NCBI GenBank assembly: GCA_902766575.1
Contig: CACXED010000312.1
Coordinates: 1-10,153 of the forward strand
Length of the DNA: 10,153 nucleotides
Reading direction: 5' to 3'
DNA from: an uncultured Ruminococcus sp.
GTDB lineage: Bacteria; Bacillota; Clostridia; Oscillospirales; CAG-272
Part shown: positions 1 to 7,093 of the stretch, one piece after another
How the letters are laid out: each line of letters starts with the position of its first letter
How positions within the stretch are numbered: position 1 is the stretch's first letter
Made by a program: the position numbers and the translations under genes
Notes under the pieces: model-generated
What the model saw: only the letters and a program-made list of their open reading frames with translations
Database searches by the model: none
Told to the model about the DNA's origin: nothing

Positions 1-1
1 G

Positions 2-610
2 TTTATCCGCGAGGATACCGCCGGAGTCGGCGCTCTCGGCGACATCGGATGCTATTCGCTCGATATGGTGCTCAACGCGATAGGCTATCCCGCGCCTCTG
101 ACTGTCAGCGGCTTCAAGTCCGACTTCTTCGGAACTAACCCCGAGACCTACAGATACAGACAGAGCGAGCCCGAAAAGATAGCGTCCGCGTTCGGCGTTG
201 ACGACTTCGCAGGCGCGTTCATCAGACTTGAGGGCGGAGTTATGCTCGATTTCCGCATCTCGTGGGCGATGAATATGAACACTCCCGGCGACACGATCAT
301 TCTCGGCACCAAGGCGGGACTCAGGATCCCCTCGACCGACTGCTGGAACGGCTCGGTCGGCGGCCCGATGACGATCTACACCGAGTGCGCCGGACAGAGC
401 ATCGAGTATCAAGTTCCGATCCTCAGAGATAATCCCGGTGACGGCAGCCTTTGGGATCGCAAGATCGGCTCGTTCATCAACGCGGTCAAGACGAACGGCG
501 CGGCTCCCGTCCCGACAAGCCAGATCATCAAGAATCAGGCGATCATAGACGGAATCATCCGTTCGAGCGAGCTCGGCCGCGAAGTTGAGATCGAGATCCC
601 CGAGATATAA
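2..610 (+). CDS. Gfo/Idh/MocA family oxidoreductase, C-terminal part (5' truncated by window)
   Basis: The frame is open from the first complete codon and ends in TAA, giving 202 residues; the N-terminal NAD(P)-binding Rossmann half lies outside the window. The visible start carries the family hallmark at the domain junction: a G-A-L-x-D-I-G-x-Y-S-L-D stretch about 10 residues in, where an acidic residue and an aromatic/His position line the sugar-binding site. After it comes the alpha/beta C-terminal domain, with the usual beta-sheet pattern and a late segment reading PVPTSQIIKNQAIIDGI, which matches the terminal helix region of the family. Such enzymes are cytoplasmic NAD(P)-dependent dehydrogenases acting on sugars, inositols or related polyols; the substrate cannot be assigned from this fragment. 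It is followed directly by an intrinsic terminator, so it is the last gene of its transcript. Family assignment is confident, specificity unknown. Confidence 0.85.
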   Translation, partial: FIREDTAGVGALGDIGCYSLDMVLNAIGYPAPLTVSGFKSDFFGTNPETYRYRQSEPEKIASAFGVDDFAGAFIRLEGGVMLDFRISWAMNMNTPGDTIILGTKAGLRIPSTDCWNGSVGGPMTIYTECAGQSIEYQVPILRDNPGDGSLWDRKIGSFINAVKTNGAAPVPTSQIIKNQAIIDGIIRSSELGREVEIEIPEI

Positions 611-631
611 TTTACAGTTGATTCAGGCAAT

Positions 632-675
632 TCCGGTCAGCGTCGGATAATTTCCGACCTGCCGGATTGCTTTTT
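632..675 (+). terminator. Intrinsic terminator after the oxidoreductase
   Basis: Three stacked helices form one long hairpin: TCCGG 632-636 with CCGGA 662-666, CAG 638-640 with CTG 659-661, and GTCGGA 642-647 with TCCGAC 653-658. The loop is TAATT, and single-base bulges lie at 637 and 641. A TTGCTTTTT tract follows at 667-675. It lies 21 bases past the stop codon and insulates the next gene. Confidence 0.8.
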
Positions 676-677
676 AA

Positions 678-686
678 TGGTATAAA
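678..686 (+). promoter_or_regulatory. Possible extended -10 element overlapping the start of the pseudouridine synthase gene
   Basis: TGG followed by TATAAA at 681-686 resembles the extended -10 boxes elsewhere in this window, but no credible -35 box lies 16-18 bases upstream. If used, transcription would begin near 692-694, making ATG 686 untranscribed and leaving ATG 701 nearly leaderless. An alternative TATAAT sits at 606-611 with a TTGAGA only 15 bases upstream, but the terminator at 632-675 would then interrupt the transcript. This is a tentative call. Confidence 0.25.
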
Positions 687-1321
687 TGTCAGTATATTAT
701 ATGTTCAACAAGCCGAAAAACTGCGTCACGGCTCGTCGCGACGAGCTGAAGCCGACGGTGATGGATTATTTTCCGGAGGAGTGGCGGGACAAGCTGCATC
801 CGGTCGGGCGGCTCGACCTCGACACAGAGGGGCTGCTGATAATCACCGACGACGGCAGGCTCGACAATCGCCTGATGCAGCCGCGGCGTCACGTCGAAAA
901 GAAGTATTTTTTCCGCGCGCTGGGGCATATTGACGATGAAAAGGCACGCGCGCTCGAGTCGGGGATCGAGCTTTATCACAAGGATTACGTCGCGTCTCCG
1001 GCGAAATTTGAGCTGGTCGGCTATTCCCGTGTACGCGACAATCTGGAACTAATTCCAGACAGACATCGTTCGAAGTGGATGAAGAATCCGGACGGAGACG
1101 TGACGGCTGGCTTTTTGACGATAACCGAAGGCAAAAAGCATCAGGTCAAGCTGATGGTAAAATCGGTGGGATGCAGAGTCTTTACTCTCGAGCGGGTAAG
1201 GGTCGGCGGACTCGAGCTGGACAAAACGCTCAAGCCCGGAGAATGGCGCGAATTGACAGAATCAGAGCTGGCGCTGCTTTGCGGCGGTGAATATCCGGAT
1301 AAATCGAACATTCAAAATTGA
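686..1321 (+). CDS. RsuA/RluB/RluE-family rRNA pseudouridine synthase lacking an S4 domain
   Basis: The 211-residue product should isomerise a specific uridine in rRNA to pseudouridine. The FNKP segment (residues 7-10) is followed by the signature HPVGRLDLDTEGLL at 38-51, in which D44 is the expected catalytic aspartate, and by a GKKHQVKLM segment matching the conserved late RNA-binding motif. Most relatives have a basic pair (often KR or RR) where this protein has KL. RsuA and RluB carry an approximately 60-residue N-terminal S4 RNA-binding domain; here an in-frame TAA sits immediately before ATG 686 and only 75 bases separate it from the previous gene, so the S4 domain is really absent, as in RluE. 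No clear Shine-Dalgarno precedes 686 or the in-frame ATG at 701, so the exact start is uncertain. The stop codon overlaps the ribosome binding site of the next gene. The target (16S or 23S site) cannot be told. Confidence 0.87.
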   Translation: MSVYYMFNKPKNCVTARRDELKPTVMDYFPEEWRDKLHPVGRLDLDTEGLLIITDDGRLDNRLMQPRRHVEKKYFFRALGHIDDEKARALESGIELYHKDYVASPAKFELVGYSRVRDNLELIPDRHRSKWMKNPDGDVTAGFLTITEGKKHQVKLMVKSVGCRVFTLERVRVGGLELDKTLKPGEWRELTESELALLCGGEYPDKSNIQN

Positions 1322-1334
1322 GGTGCAAAAATTG
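1320..1334 (+). promoter_or_regulatory. Ribosome binding site and TTG start of the M18 aminopeptidase
   Basis: GAGGTG at 1320-1325 lies 6 bases before TTG 1332-1334, in the same frame as a longer reading that could begin at GTG 1287. The longer form would add 15 residues that look unlike the family, overlap the upstream gene and lack a good ribosome binding site. The TGA stop of the upstream gene (1319-1321) overlaps the Shine-Dalgarno, suggesting translational coupling. Confidence 0.65.
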
Positions 1335-2627
1335 AATACCAACGAAAAGCTGTTTGAATTTATAAAGTCCTCACCGAGCTGTTTTCACGCGATAGACAAT
1401 ATTTCAAAAAAGCTCGAAGCGGAAGGCGCGGTCAGGCTCTGCGAAAGCAGCAGATGGAATATAAACCGCGGTAAAACTTATTTCACTACTCGCAACGGCT
1501 CGTCGATAATCGCCTTCAGAATTCCGGAGGATATTGACGGCGGATTTATGATAGCGGCGGCTCATTCGGACTCGCCGACCTTCAAAATTAAGGATAAACC
1601 GGAGCTCGAAGGCGGAAATTATGTCCGTATCAACACCGAGCGATACGGCGGAATGATATACGATTCGTGGTTCGACAGGCCCCTTTCGGTCGCGGGTCGG
1701 GTGATTGTCAGGACTGAAAAGGGAATAGAATCAAAACTTGTTTCATGTCCGAAGAATCTGCTGCTGATACCTCATGTGGCTATCCATATGCAGAATCCGA
1801 ACAACGGACTTGCATATAATCCCGCTGTCGACCTCGTTCCGCTCTACGGAGGATCAGACGCAAAGGGCGGATTTTTGAAAAGCATAGCACGTTATGCAAA
1901 TGTCAGCGAAAGCGATATTATCGGTCACGATCTTTATCTCGTCAACCGTCAGGAGCCGACTGTCTGGGGGGCTGACGATGAGTTCATTTCCTCGCCAAAG
2001 CTCGACGATCTTCAGTGCGCGTTCTCGGCAGCCGAGGCGTTTTTGTCGGCGGATACCGGAAAATCCATATCGGTGCTCTATATCGCGGACAACGAGGAGG
2101 TAGGCAGTCAGACAAAGCAGGGAGCCGGGTCAACATTTCTGAATGACGTTTTATCCAGAATGACAGCCGCGCTCGGATTTTCGGATGAGGATTATCGCTG
2201 TCTGGTCGCGCGCTCGATGATGCTGTCCGCGGATAACGCTCACGCCGTGCATCCGAATCACCCGGAGCTCGCCGATCCGACTCACCGACCGGTTCTGAAC
2301 GGCGGAATCGTTATGAAATACAACGCTTCTCAGCTCTATACGACCGACGGGATTTCAGCGGCGATTTTCAAAGAAATATGCAGGAAATCCGACGTCCCCT
2401 TGCAAATATTCTGCAACCGTTCAGACATTCGCGGCGGTTCGACGCTCGGAAATATTTCCAACACTCAGGTCTCGATGAACGCCGTGGACATCGGAATAGC
2501 TCAGCTCGCGATGCATTCCTCATACGAAACAGCCGGAGCTAAGGACACCGATTATATGATCCGCGCGATGAAGAAATTCTTTGAAGCATCGCTTGAGATC
2601 AAAAACGAAAATATCAATATAGGATAA
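1332..2627 (+). CDS. apeB: M18 family aminopeptidase (aspartyl aminopeptidase type)
   Basis: This 431-residue cytoplasmic metallopeptidase should remove N-terminal residues, typically acidic or neutral ones, from peptides, using two bridging metal ions and working as a large dodecameric shell. The family signatures are all present: FIKSSPSCFHA at the N-terminus; the zinc-binding AAHSDS with H78 and D80; SSPKLDDL with the bridging D225; DNEEVGS with the catalytic pair E255-E256; SADNAHAVHPNH with the metal-ligand D301 and nearby H304; and a terminal MHSSYET with the final ligand H395. Length is normal for M18. Residue numbers count from TTG 1332, chosen because a GAGGTG site precedes it and the protein then opens at the usual distance from the FIK motif. 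It forms a short operon with the upstream pseudouridine synthase and is closed by a terminator 16 bases downstream. The symbol apeB is by family; the residue preference is inferred. Confidence 0.93.
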   Translation: MNTNEKLFEFIKSSPSCFHAIDNISKKLEAEGAVRLCESSRWNINRGKTYFTTRNGSSIIAFRIPEDIDGGFMIAAAHSDSPTFKIKDKPELEGGNYVRINTERYGGMIYDSWFDRPLSVAGRVIVRTEKGIESKLVSCPKNLLLIPHVAIHMQNPNNGLAYNPAVDLVPLYGGSDAKGGFLKSIARYANVSESDIIGHDLYLVNRQEPTVWGADDEFISSPKLDDLQCAFSAAEAFLSADTGKSISVLYIADNEEVGSQTKQGAGSTFLNDVLSRMTAALGFSDEDYRCLVARSMMLSADNAHAVHPNHPELADPTHRPVLNGGIVMKYNASQLYTTDGISAAIFKEICRKSDVPLQIFCNRSDIRGGSTLGNISNTQVSMNAVDIGIAQLAMHSSYETAGAKDTDYMIRAMKKFFEASLEIKNENINIG

Positions 2628-2642
2628 GAACCGAATAAAAAT

Positions 2643-2677
2643 TCAGCCGCTCTCAAGAGAGAAGCGGCTGATTTTTT
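2643..2677. terminator. Two-way intrinsic terminator between convergent genes
   Basis: TCAGCCGCTCTC (2643-2654) pairs with GAGAAGCGGCTGA (2659-2671) around an AAGA loop, with one bulged A. T6 follows on the plus strand. On the minus strand the same stem is followed by ATTTTTATT. It can therefore end both the M18 aminopeptidase and the HerA-like ATPase transcripts. Confidence 0.85.
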
Positions 2678-2711
2678 GCGATTGCTTAACACGTTAAGTA
2701 ATGACGCTTTA

Positions 2712-4265
2712 TCATTTCCTTTTCAGGATCGAAAATAGTCCGCGGCGAAGAAGCTGACCGCCGGTACTGATAAGCTGAGTCTCGATTTTTGCTTTCCGAC
2801 GCTCGGCAGCCTTGTCCTTGGCTGCCTGTTTTTTCGCGGCTTCCTTTTCGGCTTTTTTAGCGGCTTCCGCAGCGGCTTTTTCCTTTTCCTTGGCGAGTTT
2901 TTCCTTTTCGGCTTCAAGCTCGGCGCGCTGACGATCGAGCTCGGCGCGCTCCGCGTCGGCCTCGGATTGCTTTTGGAGCAGCTCAAAGGCGCTCTCATTG
3001 TCGACGACGGAATCGTACTTTCCGGCAACCGGAGAGTTTCTCATCGCCTGCTCCTTAGCGGTCGAAGATGCAGGGCTCATCAGGCTTTCCGGGCATATGA
3101 CCGAGGTTTTCTGTACTATCTGCGGAACTCCGTTTTCGTCGAGGAACGAGGTCAGCGCCTCTCCGGTTCCGAGCTCCATAATGACGTCCTCGGTCTTGAA
3201 ATTCGGGTTCGGACGGAAGGTCTGAGCCGCGGTTCTGACTGCTTTCTGCTCGGCGGGCGTGTAGGCTCGGAGCGCGTGCTGGACGCGGTTTGAGAGCTGC
3301 GCGAGGACGCTGTCCGGGATGTCGGACGGCGACTGCGTGACAAAATAAATGCCGACTCCCTTGGAACGGATCAGCTTGACGGTCTGCTCGATCTTTGAAA
3401 CCAGAGCCTTCGGCGCGTCCTTGAACAGCAGATGAGCCTCGTCAAAAAAGAACACGAGCTTCGGCTTTTCAGCGTCTCCGACCTCGGGAAGCTCCTCAAA
3501 AAGCTCAGCCATCATCCACAAAACGAACATCGAATAGAGCTTTGGATATTTGATCACATCAACACAGTGCAAGACATTTATGATCCCTCTGCCGTCGGAC
3601 GAGGTGCGGATCCAGTCGCGCAGATCGAGCGCGGGCTCGCCGAAGAAGGTGTCGGCGCCCTGTTCCTCAAGCGGGATCAGCGCTCGTGTGATGGCGCCGA
3701 TGCTCTGCGCCGCCATGTTGCCGTAGCTGACGGTATACTCGGCGCGATGCTCGGCGACGTAGTTGATAACGGCGCGCAGATCCTTCATGTCGAGGATCTT
3801 GAGCCCCTTGTCGTCTGCTATGCGGAAGATCGTGTTCAGTACGCCCTCCTGAACCTCGGTGAGCCCGAGTATGCGCGAAAGCAGGGAAGGGCCGATGTCT
3901 GAAACGGTCGTGCGGACAGGATGACCGCCCTTGCCGTAGATATCGTAGAAAACGGTCGGAAATCCGCGGTAAACAAAGCTGTCGCGGATGCCGAATTTGT
4001 CGATGCGCTTCTGCATACCGGCGCTGTCGACGCCGGGCTCGCAGATACCGGACACGTCGCCCTTGACGTCGCAGAGGAATACCGGAACGCCCGCCTCGGA
4101 AAAGGCTTCAGCCATAACCTTCATCGTGATCGTTTTTCCCGTGCCGCTCGCTCCGGCGATAAGTCCGTGGCGGTTGCACTGATTCAGGTACATATAGACC
4201 CGCTGGCGCTCGCCGCCGTCATAGCTTTCGGCAAGTCCCATATAAATCTTTCCGTTTTCTACCAT
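2712..4265 (-). CDS. HerA-like ATP-binding protein (YjgR/DUF853 family)
   Basis: This 517-residue P-loop ATPase belongs to the HerA/FtsK-like superfamily, close to Escherichia coli YjgR. Walker A is GASGTGKT at residues 38-45, preceded by the RHGLIAG strand. Walker B is FFFDEAHLLF with D275-E276. A later TQSPSDIPDSVLAQLSNR segment followed by QHALRAYTP matches the sensor/arginine-finger region typical of this family. Residues about 425-494 form a strongly charged Lys/Glu/Ala helix likely to be a coiled coil, and a basic tail follows (LLRRGLFSILKRK). HerA in archaea works with the nuclease NurA on DNA ends, but no nuclease partner is adjacent here and the bacterial YjgR branch has no settled role, so helicase or translocase activity is family inference only. 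The start is supported by AAAGGA upstream and by the perfect promoter at 4311-4338. It appears monocistronic. Confidence 0.9.
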   Translation of the reverse strand: MVENGKIYMGLAESYDGGERQRVYMYLNQCNRHGLIAGASGTGKTITMKVMAEAFSEAGVPVFLCDVKGDVSGICEPGVDSAGMQKRIDKFGIRDSFVYRGFPTVFYDIYGKGGHPVRTTVSDIGPSLLSRILGLTEVQEGVLNTIFRIADDKGLKILDMKDLRAVINYVAEHRAEYTVSYGNMAAQSIGAITRALIPLEEQGADTFFGEPALDLRDWIRTSSDGRGIINVLHCVDVIKYPKLYSMFVLWMMAELFEELPEVGDAEKPKLVFFFDEAHLLFKDAPKALVSKIEQTVKLIRSKGVGIYFVTQSPSDIPDSVLAQLSNRVQHALRAYTPAEQKAVRTAAQTFRPNPNFKTEDVIMELGTGEALTSFLDENGVPQIVQKTSVICPESLMSPASSTAKEQAMRNSPVAGKYDSVVDNESAFELLQKQSEADAERAELDRQRAELEAEKEKLAKEKEKAAAEAAKKAEKEAAKKQAAKDKAAERRKAKIETQLISTGGQLLRRGLFSILKRK

Positions 4266-4310
4266 AATAAAAATAGTCCTTTCTGTGATCGGATATAAAA
4301 ATCTACAATA

Positions 4311-4338
4311 ATTATATCATATCTGAACGAAATGTCAA
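4311..4338 (-). promoter_or_regulatory. Sigma-A promoter for the HerA-like ATPase gene
   Basis: Read on the minus strand, TTGACA (4338-4333) and TATAAT (4316-4311) are separated by 16 bases, and TATGA immediately precedes the -10 box, giving a TRTGn extended -10. Both hexamers are perfect consensus. Expected transcription start is near 4304, about 38 bases before the ATG at 4265. Confidence 0.85.
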
Positions 4339-4487
4339 GTGCCGACGTGGAAATTTTACTTTATCCGAAGAATTTTTTCATACGCCCGGAATGAATGGAA
4401 GGTCTCAAAAATTTCAGCATAAGATCCCTTTCCGCGGCTAAAGGCAGAAGCTATAGCCGACTGTGCAAAAAATATCAGAATATCTGC
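4339..4487. other. Gene-free spacer between divergent promoters
   Basis: The whole gene-free gap is 4266-4621. Apart from the two promoters and the metF leader listed separately, this 149-bp stretch shows no coding signal, tRNA or repeat. A weak hairpin can form from CGGCTA 4434-4439 with TAGCCG 4454-4459, without a T-tract; its role, if any, is unknown. Confidence 0.5.
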
Positions 4488-4516
4488 TTGACTTTTTCCT
4501 CGTAAAGTGGTAAAAT
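4488..4516 (+). promoter_or_regulatory. Sigma-A promoter for metF
   Basis: TTGACT (4488-4493) is followed after 17 bases by TAAAAT (4511-4516), with TGG directly before the -10 box as an extended -10. The predicted start near 4523 gives a leader of about 100 bases, longer than needed for a ribosome binding site alone. Confidence 0.75.
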
Positions 4517-4524
4517 ATTAAAAG

Positions 4525-4613
4525 CGATCATCCGGGGCCTGCGCAGACAGAAAAACAGCTCCCAAAGTCGGCGAGCTCGCGCAGGACTGTCCCGGAAATT
4601 CATGAAAGGATCG
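4525..4613 (+). promoter_or_regulatory. Structured metF 5' leader, candidate cis-regulatory RNA
   Basis: Visible pairings are P1, CCGGG 4532-4536 with CCCGG 4591-4595; P2, a perfect CCTGCGC 4538-4544 with GCGCAGG 4579-4585; and P3, AGCTC 4557-4561 with GAGCT 4573-4577. In addition, ACAG 4547-4550 inside the P2 loop can pair with CTGT 4587-4590 outside P2, which is an H-type pseudoknot. CGATC 4525-4529 can pair with GATCG 4609-4613, reaching into the AAAGGA ribosome binding site (4605-4610). There is no T-tract, so any control would act on translation. I do not recognise a SAM, SAH, cobalamin or tetrahydrofolate riboswitch core. Regulatory function is inferred from structure and context only. 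Confidence 0.4.
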
Positions 4614-4621
4614 GTAATAAA

Positions 4622-5482
4622 ATGAAGATCACCGATATCATTACAGCCGACCGCCCGAGTCTTTCCTTTGAGGTCTTTCCGCCCAAAACGAGCGATAATT
4701 TTGAAAGCGTCATGTCCGCGGCTATGCAGATCGCGTCGCTGAATCCCAGCTACATGAGCGTCACCTACGGAGCCGGAGGAGGAACCTCTCACTACACGGC
4801 GAGCATCGCGTCGAGTCTGATGGAAGCCGGAGTTACTCCGCTTGCGCACCTCTCCTGCATCTCGGCGACTCACGCCACGATACGCGAGCGGCTCGACGAT
4901 CTGCGCGCCCGGGGAATCGAGAACATCCTCGCTCTGCGCGGCGATATACCTAAGGATTTTTCTCCTGAAAAGCTTGAATACCACTATGCGTCCGAGCTCG
5001 CGTCTGAGATACGCGATTACGGCGGCTTCTGCATCGGCGGCGCGTGCTATCCCGAGTCCCATCCGGACAGCGCCGATTCCGCGTCGGACATCGAGGCGCT
5101 CCGGATCAAGGTCGAATGCGGCTGTGAATTCCTGACGACGCAGATGTTTTTCGACAACAATATTCTCTACAATTTCCTCTGGAGACTCCGTCGGGCGGGA
5201 ATCGACGTTCCGGTCGTCGCGGGTATCATGCCGGTCACGAACGCAAAATCCATCCGCCGCATATGCTCGATCTCCGGCACCATGCTCCCGCAGAGGTTCA
5301 TCCGCATCGTCGAGCGCTACGGGGACAATCCCGAAGCTATGCTTCAGGCGGGCATCGCCTACGCCACCGAGCAGATCATCGATCTCTACGCAAACGGTAT
5401 CAACGCAGTCCACATCTACTCGATGAACCGTCCAGAGGTCGCGCAGAAGATCCGCGAAAACGTCGCGTCGATCATCGCCTGA
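4622..5482 (+). CDS. metF: Methylenetetrahydrofolate reductase
   Basis: The 286-residue flavoenzyme reduces 5,10-methylenetetrahydrofolate to 5-methyltetrahydrofolate, feeding methionine synthesis and, in acetogenic anaerobes, the methyl branch of one-carbon metabolism. It is a single TIM-barrel catalytic domain of the usual bacterial length. Visible signatures are LSFEVFPPKT with catalytic-type E17, SVTYGAGGG at 46-53, HLSCISAT at 76-83, NILALRGD ending at D108, CYPESHP at 142-148, LTTQMFFDN at 171-179 (Q174 folate-contacting by homology), PVVAGIMPVTN at 197-207 and a C-terminal YATEQIIDLYANGINAVHIY. No C-terminal SAM-binding regulatory domain is present, as expected in bacteria. The ATG at 4622 follows AAAGGA with a rather long 11-base gap. 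The gene has its own promoter and a structured leader, stands alone between terminators, and no metH is visible nearby. Confidence 0.96.
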   Translation: MKITDIITADRPSLSFEVFPPKTSDNFESVMSAAMQIASLNPSYMSVTYGAGGGTSHYTASIASSLMEAGVTPLAHLSCISATHATIRERLDDLRARGIENILALRGDIPKDFSPEKLEYHYASELASEIRDYGGFCIGGACYPESHPDSADSASDIEALRIKVECGCEFLTTQMFFDNNILYNFLWRLRRAGIDVPVVAGIMPVTNAKSIRRICSISGTMLPQRFIRIVERYGDNPEAMLQAGIAYATEQIIDLYANGINAVHIYSMNRPEVAQKIRENVASIIA

Positions 5483-5504
5483 AATATTGTAAAGACAGAA
5501 AAAA

Positions 5505-5534
5505 CCGCCGGTCGGACGATCGGCGGCATTTTTC
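5505..5534. terminator. Two-way intrinsic terminator between metF and the purine permease
   Basis: CCGCCGGTCG (5505-5514) pairs with CGATCGGCGG (5517-5526) with one G-U pair; the innermost pair must open to give a four-base loop. A short CATTTTT tail follows on the plus strand. On the minus strand the stem is followed by TTTTTT (complement of 5499-5504), so the same hairpin serves both convergent genes. Confidence 0.85.
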
Positions 5535-5540
5535 ATCGGA

Positions 5541-6950
5541 TCAGTGAGTCAGGAACAGCATGAGGAGGAACAGGAGGGTAATGACCCAGGTTCCGACCTT
5601 GACTTCCTTGACCTTGCCGGAGAAGGTTTTGATTGCAATGTAGGAGATGAGTCCGAACGCAATACCATAGGAGATATTGTAGGTGAAGGGCATCATAGAA
5701 ATCGTCAGGAAAGCGGGGACTGCGATGTCTATGGAAGTCCAGTCGATATCCTTGACGCAGGCCATCATCAGGACGCCGACGTAGATAAGAGCCGCTGCGG
5801 TCGCGCATCCGGGGATGAGCTGAGCAACCGGCGAGAGGAACATTGCGATGAAGAAGAATATCGCGGTGAATACCGAGGAAAGTCCGGTTCTGCCGCCTTC
5901 AGCGACGCCTGCGGAGGACTCGACAAAGGTGGTGACGGTGGAGGTTCCGCAGACAGCGCCGGTAGTGGTAGCTATCGCGTCGGCGAGCATAGCCTTGTCC
6001 ATTCTCGGGACCTCGCCCTCAGCGGTGAGCATATTTCCGCGCGCGCAGGCTCCGTAGAGCGTGCCGAGCGTATCGAACATATCGACCATGCAGAACGCGA
6101 GCGCGGTGGTGATTATGGTCAGAACGAGGTTTGCGGTGCCGTGAGCGGCTGCGAACGCCGAGAAGTCAAAGCCCTCGGTAAATACCTTAAAGAACGCCTG
6201 AGCTCCGAACTCGCTGAAAGCCGCAAAGGGGCTGGTCATGGAAATTCCGAGGTTTGCGTAGAAGCCCGGAACGGTGAAGCCGAGGAGATAGTAGAGCACA
6301 GCTCCGCCGAGAATTCCCCAGAGCACAGCTCCGCGGATATTCTTCTTGGACATTACCGCGATGGCGATAACCGCCGCGATGGTGACGAGCATCGGCATGA
6401 TGTCTCCCCACGAGACAGAGAGAAGATTGAACGAGCTGAGCGTAACTCCGGTAGAGGAGCTGGGGATGACGATCTTGGAGTTCTGAAGACCGATGAACGC
6501 GATGAAAAGTCCGATTCCGGCGGGAATGGATTTGCGGACGGCGTCAGGGATAGCTCCGAAGATCTTCTTGCGCAGACCGGTCACGGTGAGCACGATGAAC
6601 ACGAGACCGTCGATGAGGACGAGAACCAGCGCGTTTGCGTAGGTCAGTCCGAAGCCGACGCAGCAGGTGTATACGAAGAAGGCGTTAAGACCCATTCCGC
6701 TTGCCTGAGCGAGGGGAAGATTGGCTAAAAGACCGATGAGAAGCGTACCGACGATAGCCGAGATAGCCGTGGCGATATAGATCGCGCCGTAGGAAACGCC
6801 GAGCACCGGAGTGCCGTCTCCGAACGGGTTTGCGAACATATTCGCGTTGACCATGAGAATGTACACCATCGCAAAGAAAGTGGTCAGGCCGGCCATCAGT
6901 TCAGTGCGGACGTTGGTGCCGTTCTCTTTGAGCTTGAAGAATTTTTCCAT
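5541..6950 (-). CDS. NCS2 family purine permease (AzgA/PbuG type)
   Basis: This 469-residue inner-membrane transporter probably imports a purine base (adenine, guanine or hypoxanthine) by cation symport. The protein is very hydrophobic with about 12-14 membrane segments. Branch-specific signatures are the N-terminal FFKLKENGTNVRTELMAGLTTF region, ASGMGLNAFFVYT at 83-95, DMFDTLGTLYG at 290-300 and TSTVTTFVESSAGVAEGG at 336-353, which form the substrate-binding half-helices in AzgA-like proteins. Length and N-terminus are complete. The start is fixed by a strong GAAAGGAGT site at 6967-6959, 8 bases from the ATG. It is transcribed divergently from a purine phosphoribosyltransferase-like gene, which supports uptake coupled to salvage. 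The leader is only about 54 bases, too short for a purine riboswitch, and none is visible. The exact base transported is not determinable. Confidence 0.93.
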   Translation of the reverse strand: MEKFFKLKENGTNVRTELMAGLTTFFAMVYILMVNANMFANPFGDGTPVLGVSYGAIYIATAISAIVGTLLIGLLANLPLAQASGMGLNAFFVYTCCVGFGLTYANALVLVLIDGLVFIVLTVTGLRKKIFGAIPDAVRKSIPAGIGLFIAFIGLQNSKIVIPSSSTGVTLSSFNLLSVSWGDIMPMLVTIAAVIAIAVMSKKNIRGAVLWGILGGAVLYYLLGFTVPGFYANLGISMTSPFAAFSEFGAQAFFKVFTEGFDFSAFAAAHGTANLVLTIITTALAFCMVDMFDTLGTLYGACARGNMLTAEGEVPRMDKAMLADAIATTTGAVCGTSTVTTFVESSAGVAEGGRTGLSSVFTAIFFFIAMFLSPVAQLIPGCATAAALIYVGVLMMACVKDIDWTSIDIAVPAFLTISMMPFTYNISYGIAFGLISYIAIKTFSGKVKEVKVGTWVITLLFLLMLFLTH

Positions 6951-7011
6951 GTCTGGAAACTCCTTTCAAAAAGAAATGTATTGATAAAATGTAAAAAAGA
7001 TATCACAACTA

Positions 7012-7040
7012 ATTATATCACAGGATCCTCCAATTTGCAA
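7012..7040 (-). promoter_or_regulatory. Sigma-A promoter for the purine permease
   Basis: On the minus strand TTGCAA (7040-7035) lies 17 bases before TATAAT (7017-7012), with TGTGA directly upstream of the -10 box (TRTGn extension). The expected transcript starts near 7004-7005. The surrounding 6951-7127 region is very AT-rich and shared with the divergent promoter at 7094-7122. Confidence 0.75.
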
Positions 7041-7093
7041 GACCTTTCGTCAAAAAAGTACATAAAAAATTTACTCAAATTTTCAAAAAAGAC

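Noticed and set aside
2685..2698. Near-palindrome CTTAACACGTTAAG after the two-way terminator
   Set aside because: Short, AT-rich, with a two-base centre and no second copy in the window. It could be an operator but nothing links it to a gene.
4475..5536. 353-codon open frame on the minus strand, antisense to metF
   Set aside because: It mirrors metF almost end to end, its translation is Arg/Asp-rich with no recognisable domain, and it overlaps the metF promoter and terminator. It is an artefact of G/C-ending codons in metF.
5544..6728. 394-codon open frame on the plus strand, antisense to the purine permease
   Set aside because: The translation is composed largely of Glu, Asp, Gly, Ser and Arg with no domain, as expected from the complement of a hydrophobic membrane-protein gene. 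The permease has a clear promoter and ribosome binding site.
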